A DNA stretch of 64,000 nucleotides, taken from Actinomadura barringtoniae. GTDB lineage: Bacteria > Actinomycetota > Actinomycetes > Streptosporangiales > Streptosporangiaceae. Below are positions 46,905-57,280 of this stretch, piece after piece. How positions within the stretch are numbered: the stretch's first letter is position 1; each line of letters opens with the position of its first letter. The stretch spans positions 310,001-374,000 of the forward strand of contig NZ_JAGEOJ010000008.1 in assembly GCF_017573505.1 (NCBI RefSeq). Direction: 5' to 3'. The notes under the pieces were generated by a model, which did no database searches, was not told the DNA's origin, and saw only the letters and a program-made list of their open reading frames with translations. The translations under genes were made by a program, and so were the position numbers.

Positions 46905-46917
46905 TTAGCGTCGGGGC

Positions 46918-48078
46918 ATGCGCACCCAGGTCTGCGAGACGTTCGGCATCGAGTTCCCCCTGTTCGCCTTCAGCCACTGCCGCGACGTGGTCGCCGCCGT
47001 CACCAACGCCGGCGGCCTCGGCGTGCTCGGCGCGGTCGCCTACACGCCCGACCGGCTGGAGGAGGAACTGCGCTGGATCGACGACCACGTGGGCGGCCGC
47101 CCGTACGGCGTGGACGTGCTGGTCCCCAGCAAGATCGACGAGTCCGCGGAACGGGCCGGGCGCGGCGAGGGCGGGCTCGACACGATGCTCGCTGCCGTGC
47201 CCCAGGAGCACTGGGCGTTCCTCTTCCAGCTCTTCGAGAAGTACAACGTGCCGCTGCCCGACTTCGAGAAGGCCAAGAAGGCCAACGCGGGGTCTGGAAC
47301 AGCACGGGGCGCCGGAACGCAGGTGACGCAGCAGGGCGCCTCCGAGCTCATCGACGTGTCGCTCGCGCACCCGATCGGGCTGATCGCGAGCGCCCTCGGC
47401 ACCCCGCCCGCCCTCATGGTGGAGAAGGCCAAGGCCGCCGGGATCCCGGTCGCCGCGCTGGTCGGCACCTCCGAGCACGCCCGCCGCCAGGTCGCCGCCG
47501 GCGTGGACCTGATCGTCGCGCAGGGCGGCGAGGCGGGCGGCCACACCGGCGAGATCTCCACGATGGTGCTGGTCCCCGAGGTCGTCGACACCGTCGCGCC
47601 CGTCCCCGTGCTGGCCGCGGGCGGCATCGCGACCGGCCGCCAGATGGCCGCCTCGATGGCGCTCGGCGCGTCCGGCGTGTGGTGCGGCTCGGTGTGGCTG
47701 ACCACCGAGGAGGCCGAGACGCCGCCGCATGTGAAGGCCAAGATGCTCGCCGCGACCTCGCGCGACACGATCCGTTCCCGCTCCCGTACGGGCAAGCCCG
47801 CGCGCCAGCTCAAGTCGGCGTGGACGGAGGAGTGGGAGGGCGAGGGCAGCCCGGGCGCGCTCGGCATGCCGCTGCAGATGATCGTCGCCGAGGGCGCGAT
47901 GCGGCAGATCAACAAGGTCGCCGAGTCGGGCAACGAGGGCGCCCGCGAGCTGGCGAACTACTTCGTCGGCCAGTGCGTCGGCCAGATGAACACCGTCAAG
48001 CCCGCCCGCCAGGTCGTCTACGACATGATCGAGGAGTTCGCCGACGCCATCGAGCGCCTGAACGCCATGTCAGCTTAG
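46918..48078 (+). CDS. Nitronate monooxygenase-like (NPD) flavoprotein
   Basis: 386 residues, TIM-barrel FMN enzyme of the 2-nitropropane dioxygenase-like family: FAFSHCRDVVAAVTNAGGLGVLGA, VAQGGEAGGHTGEISTMVLVPEVV (flavin phosphate), and PVLAAGGIATGRQMAASMALGASGVWCGSVWL. The group is often found with lipid or sterol catabolism in actinobacteria, consistent with the thiolase/DUF35 pair nearby, but the natural substrate is unknown. The ATG follows the palindromic operator closely with only a weak GGGG ribosome site. Confidence 0.85.
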   Translation: MRTQVCETFGIEFPLFAFSHCRDVVAAVTNAGGLGVLGAVAYTPDRLEEELRWIDDHVGGRPYGVDVLVPSKIDESAERAGRGEGGLDTMLAAVPQEHWAFLFQLFEKYNVPLPDFEKAKKANAGSGTARGAGTQVTQQGASELIDVSLAHPIGLIASALGTPPALMVEKAKAAGIPVAALVGTSEHARRQVAAGVDLIVAQGGEAGGHTGEISTMVLVPEVVDTVAPVPVLAAGGIATGRQMAASMALGASGVWCGSVWLTTEEAETPPHVKAKMLAATSRDTIRSRSRTGKPARQLKSAWTEEWEGEGSPGALGMPLQMIVAEGAMRQINKVAESGNEGARELANYFVGQCVGQMNTVKPARQVVYDMIEEFADAIERLNAMSA

Positions 48079-48252
48079 CTTCCGCGGCCTCAGGCCCCTC
48101 GCCTGGCGACTCGCCTGGCGGCTCGGGGCCCGAACCGCACGAGCGGCGAGCGCGACACGGCTTCGCCGTCTTGGCGGGCGGCTTCGCCTTCGGCTCGTCG
48201 CCCACTCGGTCAGCGCGCTCGCGTGTTGGCTGAGCGGGCGACGCGACAATGC
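48079..48252. other. Convergent intergenic region
   Basis: 174 bases containing short repeats (CTCGCCTGGCGACTCGCCTGGCGG) and GGCTTCGCC-type mini-hairpins. Nothing coding is seen, and no strong terminator. Confidence 0.35.
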
Positions 48253-49308
48253 TCAGCGGAACTGGTTGAGCTGCCGCCCCGGGCCCTTGTTGACCTGATC
48301 GATGAACAGCTTGGCGAGGGCCTGGTAGCCGGCGTCGGTCGGGTGGAAGCTGCGCGCCTCGGACTTCAGCGCCCCCAGGTCGACCGACAGGCCGTTGATG
48401 TAGGGGACTGGGCTGCCGACCTCGTGCCCGGCGAACGCACTGTAGGCGTCGATGAACTCCACGCTCCCCTGGCCCTCGGTCGCCGCGATGCGCCGGTCGG
48501 CCTCGCTCGCGACCTGCCTGATCAGCTCGTTCAGGTCGCGGGCGCGGCCGTTCAGCCATTGCTGGTCGTGAACGCTGAGGTTGTCGCCGTTGGAGCCGGA
48601 CGCCTCGGAGAACCCGCGCGGGTAGCCGAGCACGATCACGCGGGCGGCCGGCGCCCGTTCGTTGATCTTCTGCAGCACGTCGGGCAGGGACTGGCGCAGC
48701 TTGGCCATCCGGTCGGCGATCTCGCCGCCCTGGCCCTCGCACTTGTTGCTCCACGGCAGCTTGATGACGCAGTTGGCGAGCACCCGGGCGAAGCCGACGT
48801 CGTTCCCGCCGATGCTCAGCGTCACCAGGCTGGTGTTCTGGTCGACGCGCCCGATCTGCGACGGCTCCCCCGACTGCCCGTTCTCCAGGTTGCCGGTCGT
48901 CGCGCCCGAGCAGGCCCAGAACGAGGTGCCCTTACCGAACTTGAAGGCCTTGGCCACGTCGTAGTAGTAGGCCTTGCCGCTGCGGTGGCAGCGGTTGAGC
49001 GGATTGAGGTCGGCCGGGCTCAGGTTGGCGCCGACGCCCGCCGAGTAGGAGTCGCCCAGCGCGACGTACGACCCGTGCGTGGCGGCCTCGGCCGGTGTGA
49101 GCGCCTTGCTGCCGTGCGCGGCGACCGGGTCGGCGGGCTTGGGCGGCTGGAGCTTGGCCGTGCAGCCGTCCCCGAAGACGTGGCAGCGCGCGGCGGGCAG
49201 CGCCACCAGCGGAACGACTCCCAGGACCAGCAACCCCGCCAAGATCGCCAGGGCGAGTCCGCGTTCCCCGAGCCGGTCCTTGATCCGCTCCGGCCACGAA
49301 CCCGACAT
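48253..49308 (-). CDS. Membrane-anchored SGNH/GDSL esterase
   Basis: 351 residues. An N-terminal hydrophobic helix (LALAILAGLLVLGVVPLVALPA) anchors or exports the protein. The four SGNH blocks are visible: YVALGDSYSAGVG (Ser), the Gly of block II in ACSGATTGNL, SIGGNDVGFA (Asn) and SFHPTDAGYQALA (Asp/His). Six Cys suggest extracytoplasmic disulphides, similar to Streptomyces secreted lipases. It probably hydrolyses esters outside the membrane. The ATG is behind GGAGGG. Confidence 0.9.
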   Translation of the reverse strand: MSGSWPERIKDRLGERGLALAILAGLLVLGVVPLVALPAARCHVFGDGCTAKLQPPKPADPVAAHGSKALTPAEAATHGSYVALGDSYSAGVGANLSPADLNPLNRCHRSGKAYYYDVAKAFKFGKGTSFWACSGATTGNLENGQSGEPSQIGRVDQNTSLVTLSIGGNDVGFARVLANCVIKLPWSNKCEGQGGEIADRMAKLRQSLPDVLQKINERAPAARVIVLGYPRGFSEASGSNGDNLSVHDQQWLNGRARDLNELIRQVASEADRRIAATEGQGSVEFIDAYSAFAGHEVGSPVPYINGLSVDLGALKSEARSFHPTDAGYQALAKLFIDQVNKGPGRQLNQFR

Positions 49309-49386
49309 CGCCCGCCCTCCACTCGTCCCCGCATGACCAGACGTCCATGACGTCTCTCAGGTTCCCGAGGCCGAGCCCTTTACATT

Positions 49387-49412
49387 GTAGATCAAATACG
49401 TAGATCAAATAC
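49387..49412. repeat. Two-copy 13-bp direct repeat in a divergent promoter region
   Basis: GTAGATCAAATAC occurs twice in direct succession. It is much more AT-rich than the surroundings and lies between the SGNH esterase and DUF4126 genes. It may be a promoter or a regulator site. Confidence 0.6.
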
Positions 49413-49483
49413 CGGGAGGTGCCGGGGGCCTCGGACGGGGGAATCCTTCATTCAAGGGGAACCACGATACTTCCGGGGGAATC

Positions 49484-50083
49484 ATGCTCGCGGTCCTCAC
49501 GGGCCTTGGACTGTCCGCGGCCGCGGGCCTCAACGCCTACATCCCACTGCTCGTGGTGGGCCTCCTCGACCGCTACACCGACGTGGTCAGGCTGCCCGCA
49601 GAGTTCGGCTGGCTGACCAACGGCTGGGTCCTGTCCGCGATCGCCGTCCTGCTCATCGCCGAGGTGGTCCTGGACAAGGTCCCGATCGTCGACACCGCCA
49701 ACGACGCCGTCCAGACCTTCGTCCGCCCCGCCGCCGGCGGCGCCGTCTTCGCCGCCACCGACGCCGCGCAGCAGGTCGACTCCTCCACGTTCATGCACGA
49801 CAACCCCTGGATCGGCTGGGTCCTGGGCATCGTCGTGGCCCTGATCGTCCACCTGACCAAGGCCACCGTCCGCCCGGTGGTGAACGCGGGCACCCTGGGC
49901 ACCGGCGCCCCGGTCGTCAGCACCGCCGAGGACACCGTCTCCCTGGGCATGAGCCTCCTGGCCATCCTCGCCCCCGTGATCGCCCTGATAGCCCTGGTCC
50001 TCCTGGCCTTCGCAGGCCTCCGCCTGGTCAAGGCCGCAAGAGCCCGCCGAAAACGCACCGCCTCCCAAACCCGCCAGGCCTGA
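49484..50083 (+). CDS. DUF4126 membrane protein
   Basis: 199 residues. The opening LTGLGLSAAAGLNAYIPLLVVGLLDRYTDVVRLP with the AAGLNAY motif is diagnostic of DUF4126. Four to five membrane helices follow and a basic C-terminus (KAARARRKRTASQTRQA). Function unknown. The ATG is preceded by GGGGGAA. Single gene. Confidence 0.88.
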   Translation: MLAVLTGLGLSAAAGLNAYIPLLVVGLLDRYTDVVRLPAEFGWLTNGWVLSAIAVLLIAEVVLDKVPIVDTANDAVQTFVRPAAGGAVFAATDAAQQVDSSTFMHDNPWIGWVLGIVVALIVHLTKATVRPVVNAGTLGTGAPVVSTAEDTVSLGMSLLAILAPVIALIALVLLAFAGLRLVKAARARRKRTASQTRQA

Positions 50084-50137
50084 GCCCGCTAGCCTGTCTC
50101 ATTTCAGCCTTGAGCAGGCGTACACAGCAAGGACGAG

Positions 50138-50716
50138 ATGACGGCGGAGCCGAATTACTGGCAGGTCGACTACCCGGCGCCCAAGCCCGGCGGTTATACG
50201 GTCGCCGACCTCCCCGGCCTGGTGCTGGACCTGCCGTACGAGCTGGTCGACGGAGAGATCATGATGCTGGCGCCGGCCACTCAGTGGCACGGCGAGGCGA
50301 AGATCCTGGTCCGGGACATGCTCCGCCGACAGGCACCAGACGATCTCGCGGTCGTCGTCGAGAAGGGCGTCGAGATCCGCGAGGACTTCGCGCCCGTGCC
50401 CGACGTCCTGGTGGTCGACCGGGCGAAGGTCCTGTCGACCAGCCTCGTCTTCGAGCCCGCCGACGTCCGCCTCGTAATCGAGGTGGTCTCGCCCGGCACC
50501 CGCACCAAGGATCGCAAGCATCGCCCCGTCGATTACGCGGGCGTCGGCATTCCCAACTTCTGGCTCGTCGAGAACGAGAACGACGCCATGGCCTTCCATA
50601 CCTACGAGCTGGACCCGGCGAGCAGCGCCTACATCGCCACCGGCATCCATCGGGACCACCTCGAGGTCCGGCAGCCGTACCAGGTGACCGCCGAGATCTC
50701 GGCGGTCACCTGGTAG
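50138..50716 (+). CDS. Uma2 family (DUF820) nuclease-like protein
   Basis: 192 residues. The PD-(D/E)XK-like pattern of Uma2 is seen as YELVDGEIMMLAPAT..WHGE, EDFAPVPDVLVVD, LVIEVVSPGTRTKDRKHRPVDYAGVGIPNFWLVE. The Asp, Glu and Lys positions of the fold are conserved. These proteins are abundant in actinomycetes and cyanobacteria, often in many copies; activity is mostly unproven. It is convergent with the copper ATPase. Confidence 0.88.
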   Translation: MTAEPNYWQVDYPAPKPGGYTVADLPGLVLDLPYELVDGEIMMLAPATQWHGEAKILVRDMLRRQAPDDLAVVVEKGVEIREDFAPVPDVLVVDRAKVLSTSLVFEPADVRLVIEVVSPGTRTKDRKHRPVDYAGVGIPNFWLVENENDAMAFHTYELDPASSAYIATGIHRDHLEVRQPYQVTAEISAVTW

Positions 50717-50726
50717 CCGGTCTCGG

Positions 50727-52853
<2,127 letters not shown>

Positions 52854-52870
52854 GTCTCGCCTCCCTCGCA

Positions 52871-52885
52871 TACCCCATCAGGGTA
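52871..52885. promoter_or_regulatory. CsoR-like copper operator, site 1
   Basis: TACCCCATCAGGGTA, an inverted TACCC/GGGTA arrangement like known CsoR boxes (TACCC-N-GGGTA), 18 bases upstream of the copper ATPase start. Confidence 0.65.
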
Positions 52886-52902
52886 TACGACCGGGAACGA
52901 TC

Positions 52903-52917
52903 TACCCCTGGCGGGTA
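52903..52917. promoter_or_regulatory. CsoR-like copper operator, site 2
   Basis: TACCCCTGGCGGGTA, the same 15-bp geometry, 32 bases from site 1. No csoR gene lies in the window. Confidence 0.6.
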
Positions 52918-52953
52918 TTCCCCGATTCGGCGGAAAGGAGTCACTGCAGGAAG

Positions 52954-53631
52954 TCACATCGCGGCAAGGCGGGAGGTCACGGCCCCGGCGGCCTCGATCA
53001 GCTCGGGAACGTGCTCGGCGAGGCTCTCGTCGCGGCTGGTGGGGACGACCAGGCTCAGGCTGGCCACCACGCCCGTACGGGAGAAGACCGGCGCCGCGAT
53101 GCCGCTGACGCCCGCCTTCAGTTCGTCGTGCGAGTAGTCGTGGCCCGTCCGCCGGATCTCTTCCAGCCGTTCGATCAGCGGCGCGGGGGCCTCCGCAGCG
53201 AGATGGGCCAGTACGGCGCGCCCCGCCGCGCCCACGCTCAGCGGGTTGCGGTCGCCCGGCTGGTAGTCGACCCGGACCGGGTGCCGGGACCCCTGAACGC
53301 GGTCGGCGACGACGATCTCCTCACCTTCCCGCACGTGCAGGGTCACGGTCTCCCCCGTGGCGGCGCTGAGTTCGGTCATCACGGGCCGCGCGGCGGTCAG
53401 CAGGTCGCTCTCCACCTGCTCGGCGAGGTGCCGCAGCACGAGCCCGAGGGCGTACGAGCTGCCCTGGCGCCGCACGAAGCCGCGCCCCTCCAAGGTGGCC
53501 AGCAGCCGGTGAACGACCGTGCGGTGCATGCCCAGCCGTTCGGCCAGCCCAGCCGCCGTTCCCGGGCCCGCCTCCGCCATCGAGAGCAGCAGAACGAGCG
53601 CCTGGTCGGCGGTCTTGGAGATCTCGGGCAC
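52954..53631 (-). CDS. IclR-family regulator of the homogentisate genes
   Basis: 225 residues. The N-terminal winged helix (ADQALVLLLSMAEAGPGTAAGLAERLGMHRTVVHRLLATLEGRGFVRR) is followed by the IclR effector domain (YALGLVLRHLAEQ, VSGIAAPVFSRTGVVASLSLVVP). It is divergent from hmgA, and in Pseudomonas the IclR-type HmgR senses homogentisate, so the same role is likely here. GTG start behind GAGGTG. Confidence 0.88.
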   Translation of the reverse strand: MPEISKTADQALVLLLSMAEAGPGTAAGLAERLGMHRTVVHRLLATLEGRGFVRRQGSSYALGLVLRHLAEQVESDLLTAARPVMTELSAATGETVTLHVREGEEIVVADRVQGSRHPVRVDYQPGDRNPLSVGAAGRAVLAHLAAEAPAPLIERLEEIRRTGHDYSHDELKAGVSGIAAPVFSRTGVVASLSLVVPTSRDESLAEHVPELIEAAGAVTSRLAAM

Positions 53632-53639
53632 GGTTCACC

Positions 53640-53715
53640 TCAGGCTCGGAGCAGCAACTCGGGATCAGGGCTGTGACCCGGGGTCGGAGCAGTAACTCCG
53701 GATCGGGGCTGTGAC
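53640..53715. repeat. Two-copy direct repeat in the iclR-hmgA gap
   Basis: GGCTCGGAGCAGCAACTCGGG and the following GATC.GGGCTGTGAC recur once after about 40 bases with few changes. Confidence 0.65.
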
Positions 53716-53755
53716 GTCGGTCTTTGACGTGACCGGGAGCACATCCTTAGGCTAT

Positions 53756-53788
53756 CCGATAATCGGGTTGTTTAGTCCGATTATCGGA
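53756..53788. promoter_or_regulatory. Twin palindromes upstream of hmgA
   Basis: CCGATAATCGG (53756-53766) and TCCGATTATCGGA (53776-53788), spaced 21 bases centre to centre, about two helical turns. They probably bind the divergent IclR regulator to repress hmgA and/or itself. Confidence 0.7.
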
Positions 53789-53838
53789 CAAGCCTGATCG
53801 ACACTAGCGACACGAGCGACACGAGCGAGGAGGTCGGC

Positions 53839-55029
53839 GTGGCCTACTACCGGCGGGTCGGCGCGGTTCCGCCCAAGCGCCACACCCAGCACCGCACTCC
53901 GGAGGGCTCCCTCTACTTCGAGGAGCTCATGGGCGAGGAGGGCTTCTCCTCCGACTCCTCCCTCCTCTATCACCGGTACATCCCCTCGGCGATCGCGGAC
54001 GCCGAGCCGTGGGAGCCGCCGAACATGGTCGTCACCCCGAACCATCCGCTGAAGCCGCGCCACCTGAAGACCCACGACCTCACCGAGGACTGGAAGGCGC
54101 AGGACATCGTCACCGGGCGCCGGCTCCTGCTCGGCAACGACGACGTCCGGCTGTCGTACGCCGCCGCCGGTGAGTCCTCCCCGCTCTACCGCAACGCGAT
54201 CGGCGACGAGTGCGTTTACGTCGAGTCCGGCTCGGGGGCCGTCGAGACCGTCTTCGGCGAGCTGCCCGTGCGCCAGGGCGACTACGTGATCCTCCCCCGC
54301 GCCACCACGCACCGCTGGGTGCCCGAGGGCGGCGAGCCGCTCCGCGTCTTCATCATCGAGGCGAGCAGCCACATCACGCCCGCGCGCCGCTACCTGTCGA
54401 AGTTCGGCCAGCTGCTGGAGCACGCCCCGTACTGCGAACGCGACCTGCACGGCCCCGAGGGCCTGCTCACCGCCGAGGGCGAGGACGTCCCCGTCCTCGT
54501 CAAGCACCGCGGCGCGCGCGGCGAGATCACCGGCACCCGCTACGTCTACCCGCACCACCCGTTCGACGTGGTCGGCTGGGACGGCTGCCTGTACCCCTAC
54601 ACGTTCAACATCGGCGACTTCGAGCCGATCACCGGCCGCGTGCACCAGCCGCCGCCCGTACACCAGGTCTTCGAGGGCAACGGCTTCGTGGTCTGCAACT
54701 TCGTGCCCCGCAAGGTCGACTACCACCCGCTGTCGATCCCCGTGCCGTACTACCACTCCAACGTCGACTCCGACGAGGTGCTGTTCTACTGCGGCGGCAA
54801 CTACGAGGCCCGCAAGGGCTCGGGCATCGGCCAGGGCTCGATCTCGCTGCACCCCGGCGGCCACGCTCACGGCCCGCAGCCCGGCGCGTACGAGCGCAGC
54901 ATCGGCGTCGAGTTCTTCGACGAGCTCGCAGTCATGGTCGACACGTTCCGTCCCCTGCAGGTGGGCGAAGGCGGCCTCGCCTCCGAGGACGAGGCGTACG
55001 CCTGGACCTGGGCGGGCGGCCGGAAATGA
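53839..55029 (+). CDS. hmgA: Homogentisate 1,2-dioxygenase
   Basis: 396 residues. MAYYRRVGAVPPKRHTQHRTPEG at the start, HHPFDVVGWDGCLYPYTFNI, PPPVHQVFEGNGFVVCNFVPRKVDYHP and PVPYYHSNVDSDEVLFYCGGNY match homogentisate dioxygenases of the bacterial cupin type, with the iron ligands His and Glu in the central part. It opens homogentisate to maleylacetoacetate in tyrosine/phenylalanine breakdown. The GTG start is behind GAGGAGG. It overlaps the next gene by ATGA. Confidence 0.92.
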   Translation: MAYYRRVGAVPPKRHTQHRTPEGSLYFEELMGEEGFSSDSSLLYHRYIPSAIADAEPWEPPNMVVTPNHPLKPRHLKTHDLTEDWKAQDIVTGRRLLLGNDDVRLSYAAAGESSPLYRNAIGDECVYVESGSGAVETVFGELPVRQGDYVILPRATTHRWVPEGGEPLRVFIIEASSHITPARRYLSKFGQLLEHAPYCERDLHGPEGLLTAEGEDVPVLVKHRGARGEITGTRYVYPHHPFDVVGWDGCLYPYTFNIGDFEPITGRVHQPPPVHQVFEGNGFVVCNFVPRKVDYHPLSIPVPYYHSNVDSDEVLFYCGGNYEARKGSGIGQGSISLHPGGHAHGPQPGAYERSIGVEFFDELAVMVDTFRPLQVGEGGLASEDEAYAWTWAGGRK

Positions 55030-56078
55030 CCGGCGGGCCGGACCGGACCGGGCTGCTGTCCGGGCTCGTCGACGACGCCGGACTGTTCCCGCCCACGTCC
55101 CTGAACATGGCGGACGCGGTTCACCGTCACGTCAACGACCAGGCGGCCCGGCATCCGATGCTGAGCCATCGCTTCCTGTGCCCGGCCAGCCGCCTGGCCG
55201 AGCTGCGGAGCCGCCTGAACGGCGCGCGCCGCGTCCGCCTCGGTCTCATCGCCGACACCGGCCTGGACGGCCTGCCCGACGCGCTCAAGGAGATCGACAT
55301 CGATCCCCGCGTCGAGCTGGCCCACCTAGAGGTTCCCCTGGCCGCGATCCCGCACGACCCCGCCACCGCCGTCGTCGAGACGCGCCGGGTCATCGGCGAC
55401 GCGCAGGCCTTCTTCGAGCCCTCCTCCTACGCCGCCGTCCCCGAGACGGTCCGAGCGCTGGGCGGCGGCCCGCAGGGCGGCTCGAACCGCGTCGGCACGC
55501 AGGGCGGCTCGAACCGCGTCGGCACGCAGGGCGGCTTGAACGGCGTCGGCCCGAACGGCGTCGGCCCGAACGGCGTCGGCCCGAACGGCGTCGGCTCCAA
55601 GGGCAGCGGCGCACACGGCGTCGGCTCCAAGGACGTCGGCGCACACGGCGTCGGCGTGAAGGAGGGCGGTTCCGAGGGCGGCGGCTTGAAGCTTCGCTGC
55701 GGCGGCATCAAACCGGAGCTCTTCCCCAGTCCCGCCACCTTGGCGAACGCCATAGTCACCGCGGTGGCCGCGAACGTCCCCCTCAAGGCCACCGCAGGCC
55801 TCCATGAAGCCGTACGCCATCACAACCCGGAGACCGGCTTCACCCACCACGGCTACCTCAACCTCCTCCTGGCCGTGGCCGAGGCCCTGGACGGCGCCGA
55901 GCCCTACGACGTCCGTACGGCCCTGGAGCTCACCGACCCCGCCGCCCTGACGACCCGCCTCCGGGCGGTCACCGACGTAGAGCGCCTACGCAGGGCCTTC
56001 GTCAGCTACGGCTCCTGCAGTACCTCCACACCGATCGAACAGGCACGCGCGCTAGGCCTTGAGGAAGGACCACGATGA
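55026..56078 (+). CDS. Unknown protein between hmgA and fahA, with repeat loop
   Basis: 350 residues in the homogentisate operon, coupled by ATGA to both neighbours. The N-terminal half (LLSGLVDDAGLFPPTSLNMADAVHRHV, HRFLCPASRLAELR) and the C-terminal half (LKLRCGGIKPELFPSPATLANAIVTA, HHNPETGFTHHGYLNLLLAV) look conserved and globular. Between them, residues about 151-220 are tandem Gly/Asn/Val repeats. No family is recognised. The place usually taken by maleylacetoacetate isomerase suggests an enzyme of the pathway, but this is inference. Confidence 0.75.
   Translation: MTGGPDRTGLLSGLVDDAGLFPPTSLNMADAVHRHVNDQAARHPMLSHRFLCPASRLAELRSRLNGARRVRLGLIADTGLDGLPDALKEIDIDPRVELAHLEVPLAAIPHDPATAVVETRRVIGDAQAFFEPSSYAAVPETVRALGGGPQGGSNRVGTQGGSNRVGTQGGLNGVGPNGVGPNGVGPNGVGSKGSGAHGVGSKDVGAHGVGVKEGGSEGGGLKLRCGGIKPELFPSPATLANAIVTAVAANVPLKATAGLHEAVRHHNPETGFTHHGYLNLLLAVAEALDGAEPYDVRTALELTDPAALTTRLRAVTDVERLRRAFVSYGSCSTSTPIEQARALGLEEGPR
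55477..55675. repeat. 27- and 15-bp in-frame array
   Basis: GGCACGCAGGGCGGCTCGAA-type 27-bp units occur twice or more, followed by GGCCCGAACGGCGTC (15 bp) about four times and looser variants. All periods are multiples of three, so the reading frame is kept. Confidence 0.92.
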
Positions 56079-57217
56079 CTACCGGCTTCGGGCTGAACAA
56101 CCTCCCGTACGGCGTGTTCTCCACGCCCGGCACGGCACCCCGGGTCGGTGTGCGCTTCGGCGACCAGGTCCTGGATCTGGCCGCCGCCCTGAACGACCCG
56201 GTCTTCGCCAGCCCCTCCCTCAACCCGTTCATGGCCCAGGGCCGCGCCCGCTGGACCGAGGTCCGCGCGCGCATCCCCGCCGCCCTGGAGAACGGCCCGC
56301 TGCACCCCCTCACCGGTGTCCACCTCCACATGCCGTTCGAAGTGGCCGACTACGTCGACTTCTACGCCTCCGAAGAGCACGCGACCAACCTGGGCCGCAT
56401 GTTCCGCCCGGACTCAGCCCCGCTGCTGCCCAACTGGAAGCACCTGCCGGTCGGCTACCACGGCCGCGCCGGCACCGTCGTTCCCTCGGGCACCGGCATC
56501 GTCCGCCCCTCCGGCCAGCGCAAGCCGCCGAACCAGCGAACACCGGACCACGGCCCCTCCCGCCGCCTCGACGTGGAGGTGGAGGTCGGTTTCGTCGTGG
56601 GCTCCCCCTCACCCCTCGGCCAACCGATCCCCACCTCCGCCTTCGCCGATCACGTGTTCGGCGTCTGCCTGGTGAACGACTGGTCCGCGCGCGACATCCA
56701 GGCCTGGGAGTACGTCCCACTGGGCCCGTTCCTAGGGAAGTCCTTCGCGACGTCCATCTCCCCTTGGATCGTCCCCCTGGACGCCCTCACCGAGGCCCGC
56801 GTTCCCACCCCGCCCCAGGACCCGGCCCCACTCCCCTACCTGACCGACGCCGAGCCCTGGGGTCTGGACCTGTCCCTGACGCTTTCCCTGAACGGCCACG
56901 CGCTCTCCCACCCGCCGTACGCGTCGATGTACTGGTCGCCTGCCCAGATGCTCGCCCACATGACCGTCAACGGCGCCAGCGTCCGTACAGGAGATCTCTA
57001 CGCCTCCGGCACCGTGTCCGGCCCGGACGCCTCCCAGCGCGGCTCGTTCATCGAACTCACCTGGGGCGGCGAAAACCCCCTGAAGCTCCACGACGGCAGC
57101 ACCCGCACCTTCCTAGAGGACGGCGACGAGGTCACCATCACCGCAACCGCCCCTGGCACCAACGGCGAGGCCATTTCCTTCGGAGAAGTGAAGGGCCGCA
57201 TTCTGCCGATCCAATGA
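56075..57217 (+). CDS. fahA: Fumarylacetoacetase
   Basis: 380 residues. FYASEEHATNLGRMFRP, PVGYHGRAGTVVPSG, LDVEVEVGFVVG, VFGVCLVNDWSARDIQAWEYVPLGPFLGKSFATSISPWIVP and GTVSGP are full fumarylacetoacetase landmarks, including the metal Glu/Asp residues and catalytic His. It hydrolyses fumarylacetoacetate to fumarate and acetoacetate. ATGA overlap with the preceding gene completes a three-gene operon. Confidence 0.96.
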   Translation: MTTGFGLNNLPYGVFSTPGTAPRVGVRFGDQVLDLAAALNDPVFASPSLNPFMAQGRARWTEVRARIPAALENGPLHPLTGVHLHMPFEVADYVDFYASEEHATNLGRMFRPDSAPLLPNWKHLPVGYHGRAGTVVPSGTGIVRPSGQRKPPNQRTPDHGPSRRLDVEVEVGFVVGSPSPLGQPIPTSAFADHVFGVCLVNDWSARDIQAWEYVPLGPFLGKSFATSISPWIVPLDALTEARVPTPPQDPAPLPYLTDAEPWGLDLSLTLSLNGHALSHPPYASMYWSPAQMLAHMTVNGASVRTGDLYASGTVSGPDASQRGSFIELTWGGENPLKLHDGSTRTFLEDGDEVTITATAPGTNGEAISFGEVKGRILPIQ

Positions 57218-57280
57218 CTGGATTTTCATTCTCTGAGGATTGTGTGGCGAGTCGACTCCGTAGCGTGACAATCTGCTCAC

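Noticed and set aside
53752..54870. Long minus-strand frame opposite hmgA
   Set aside because: Shadow of hmgA, typical of high-GC codon bias. The hmgA strand has full family motifs.
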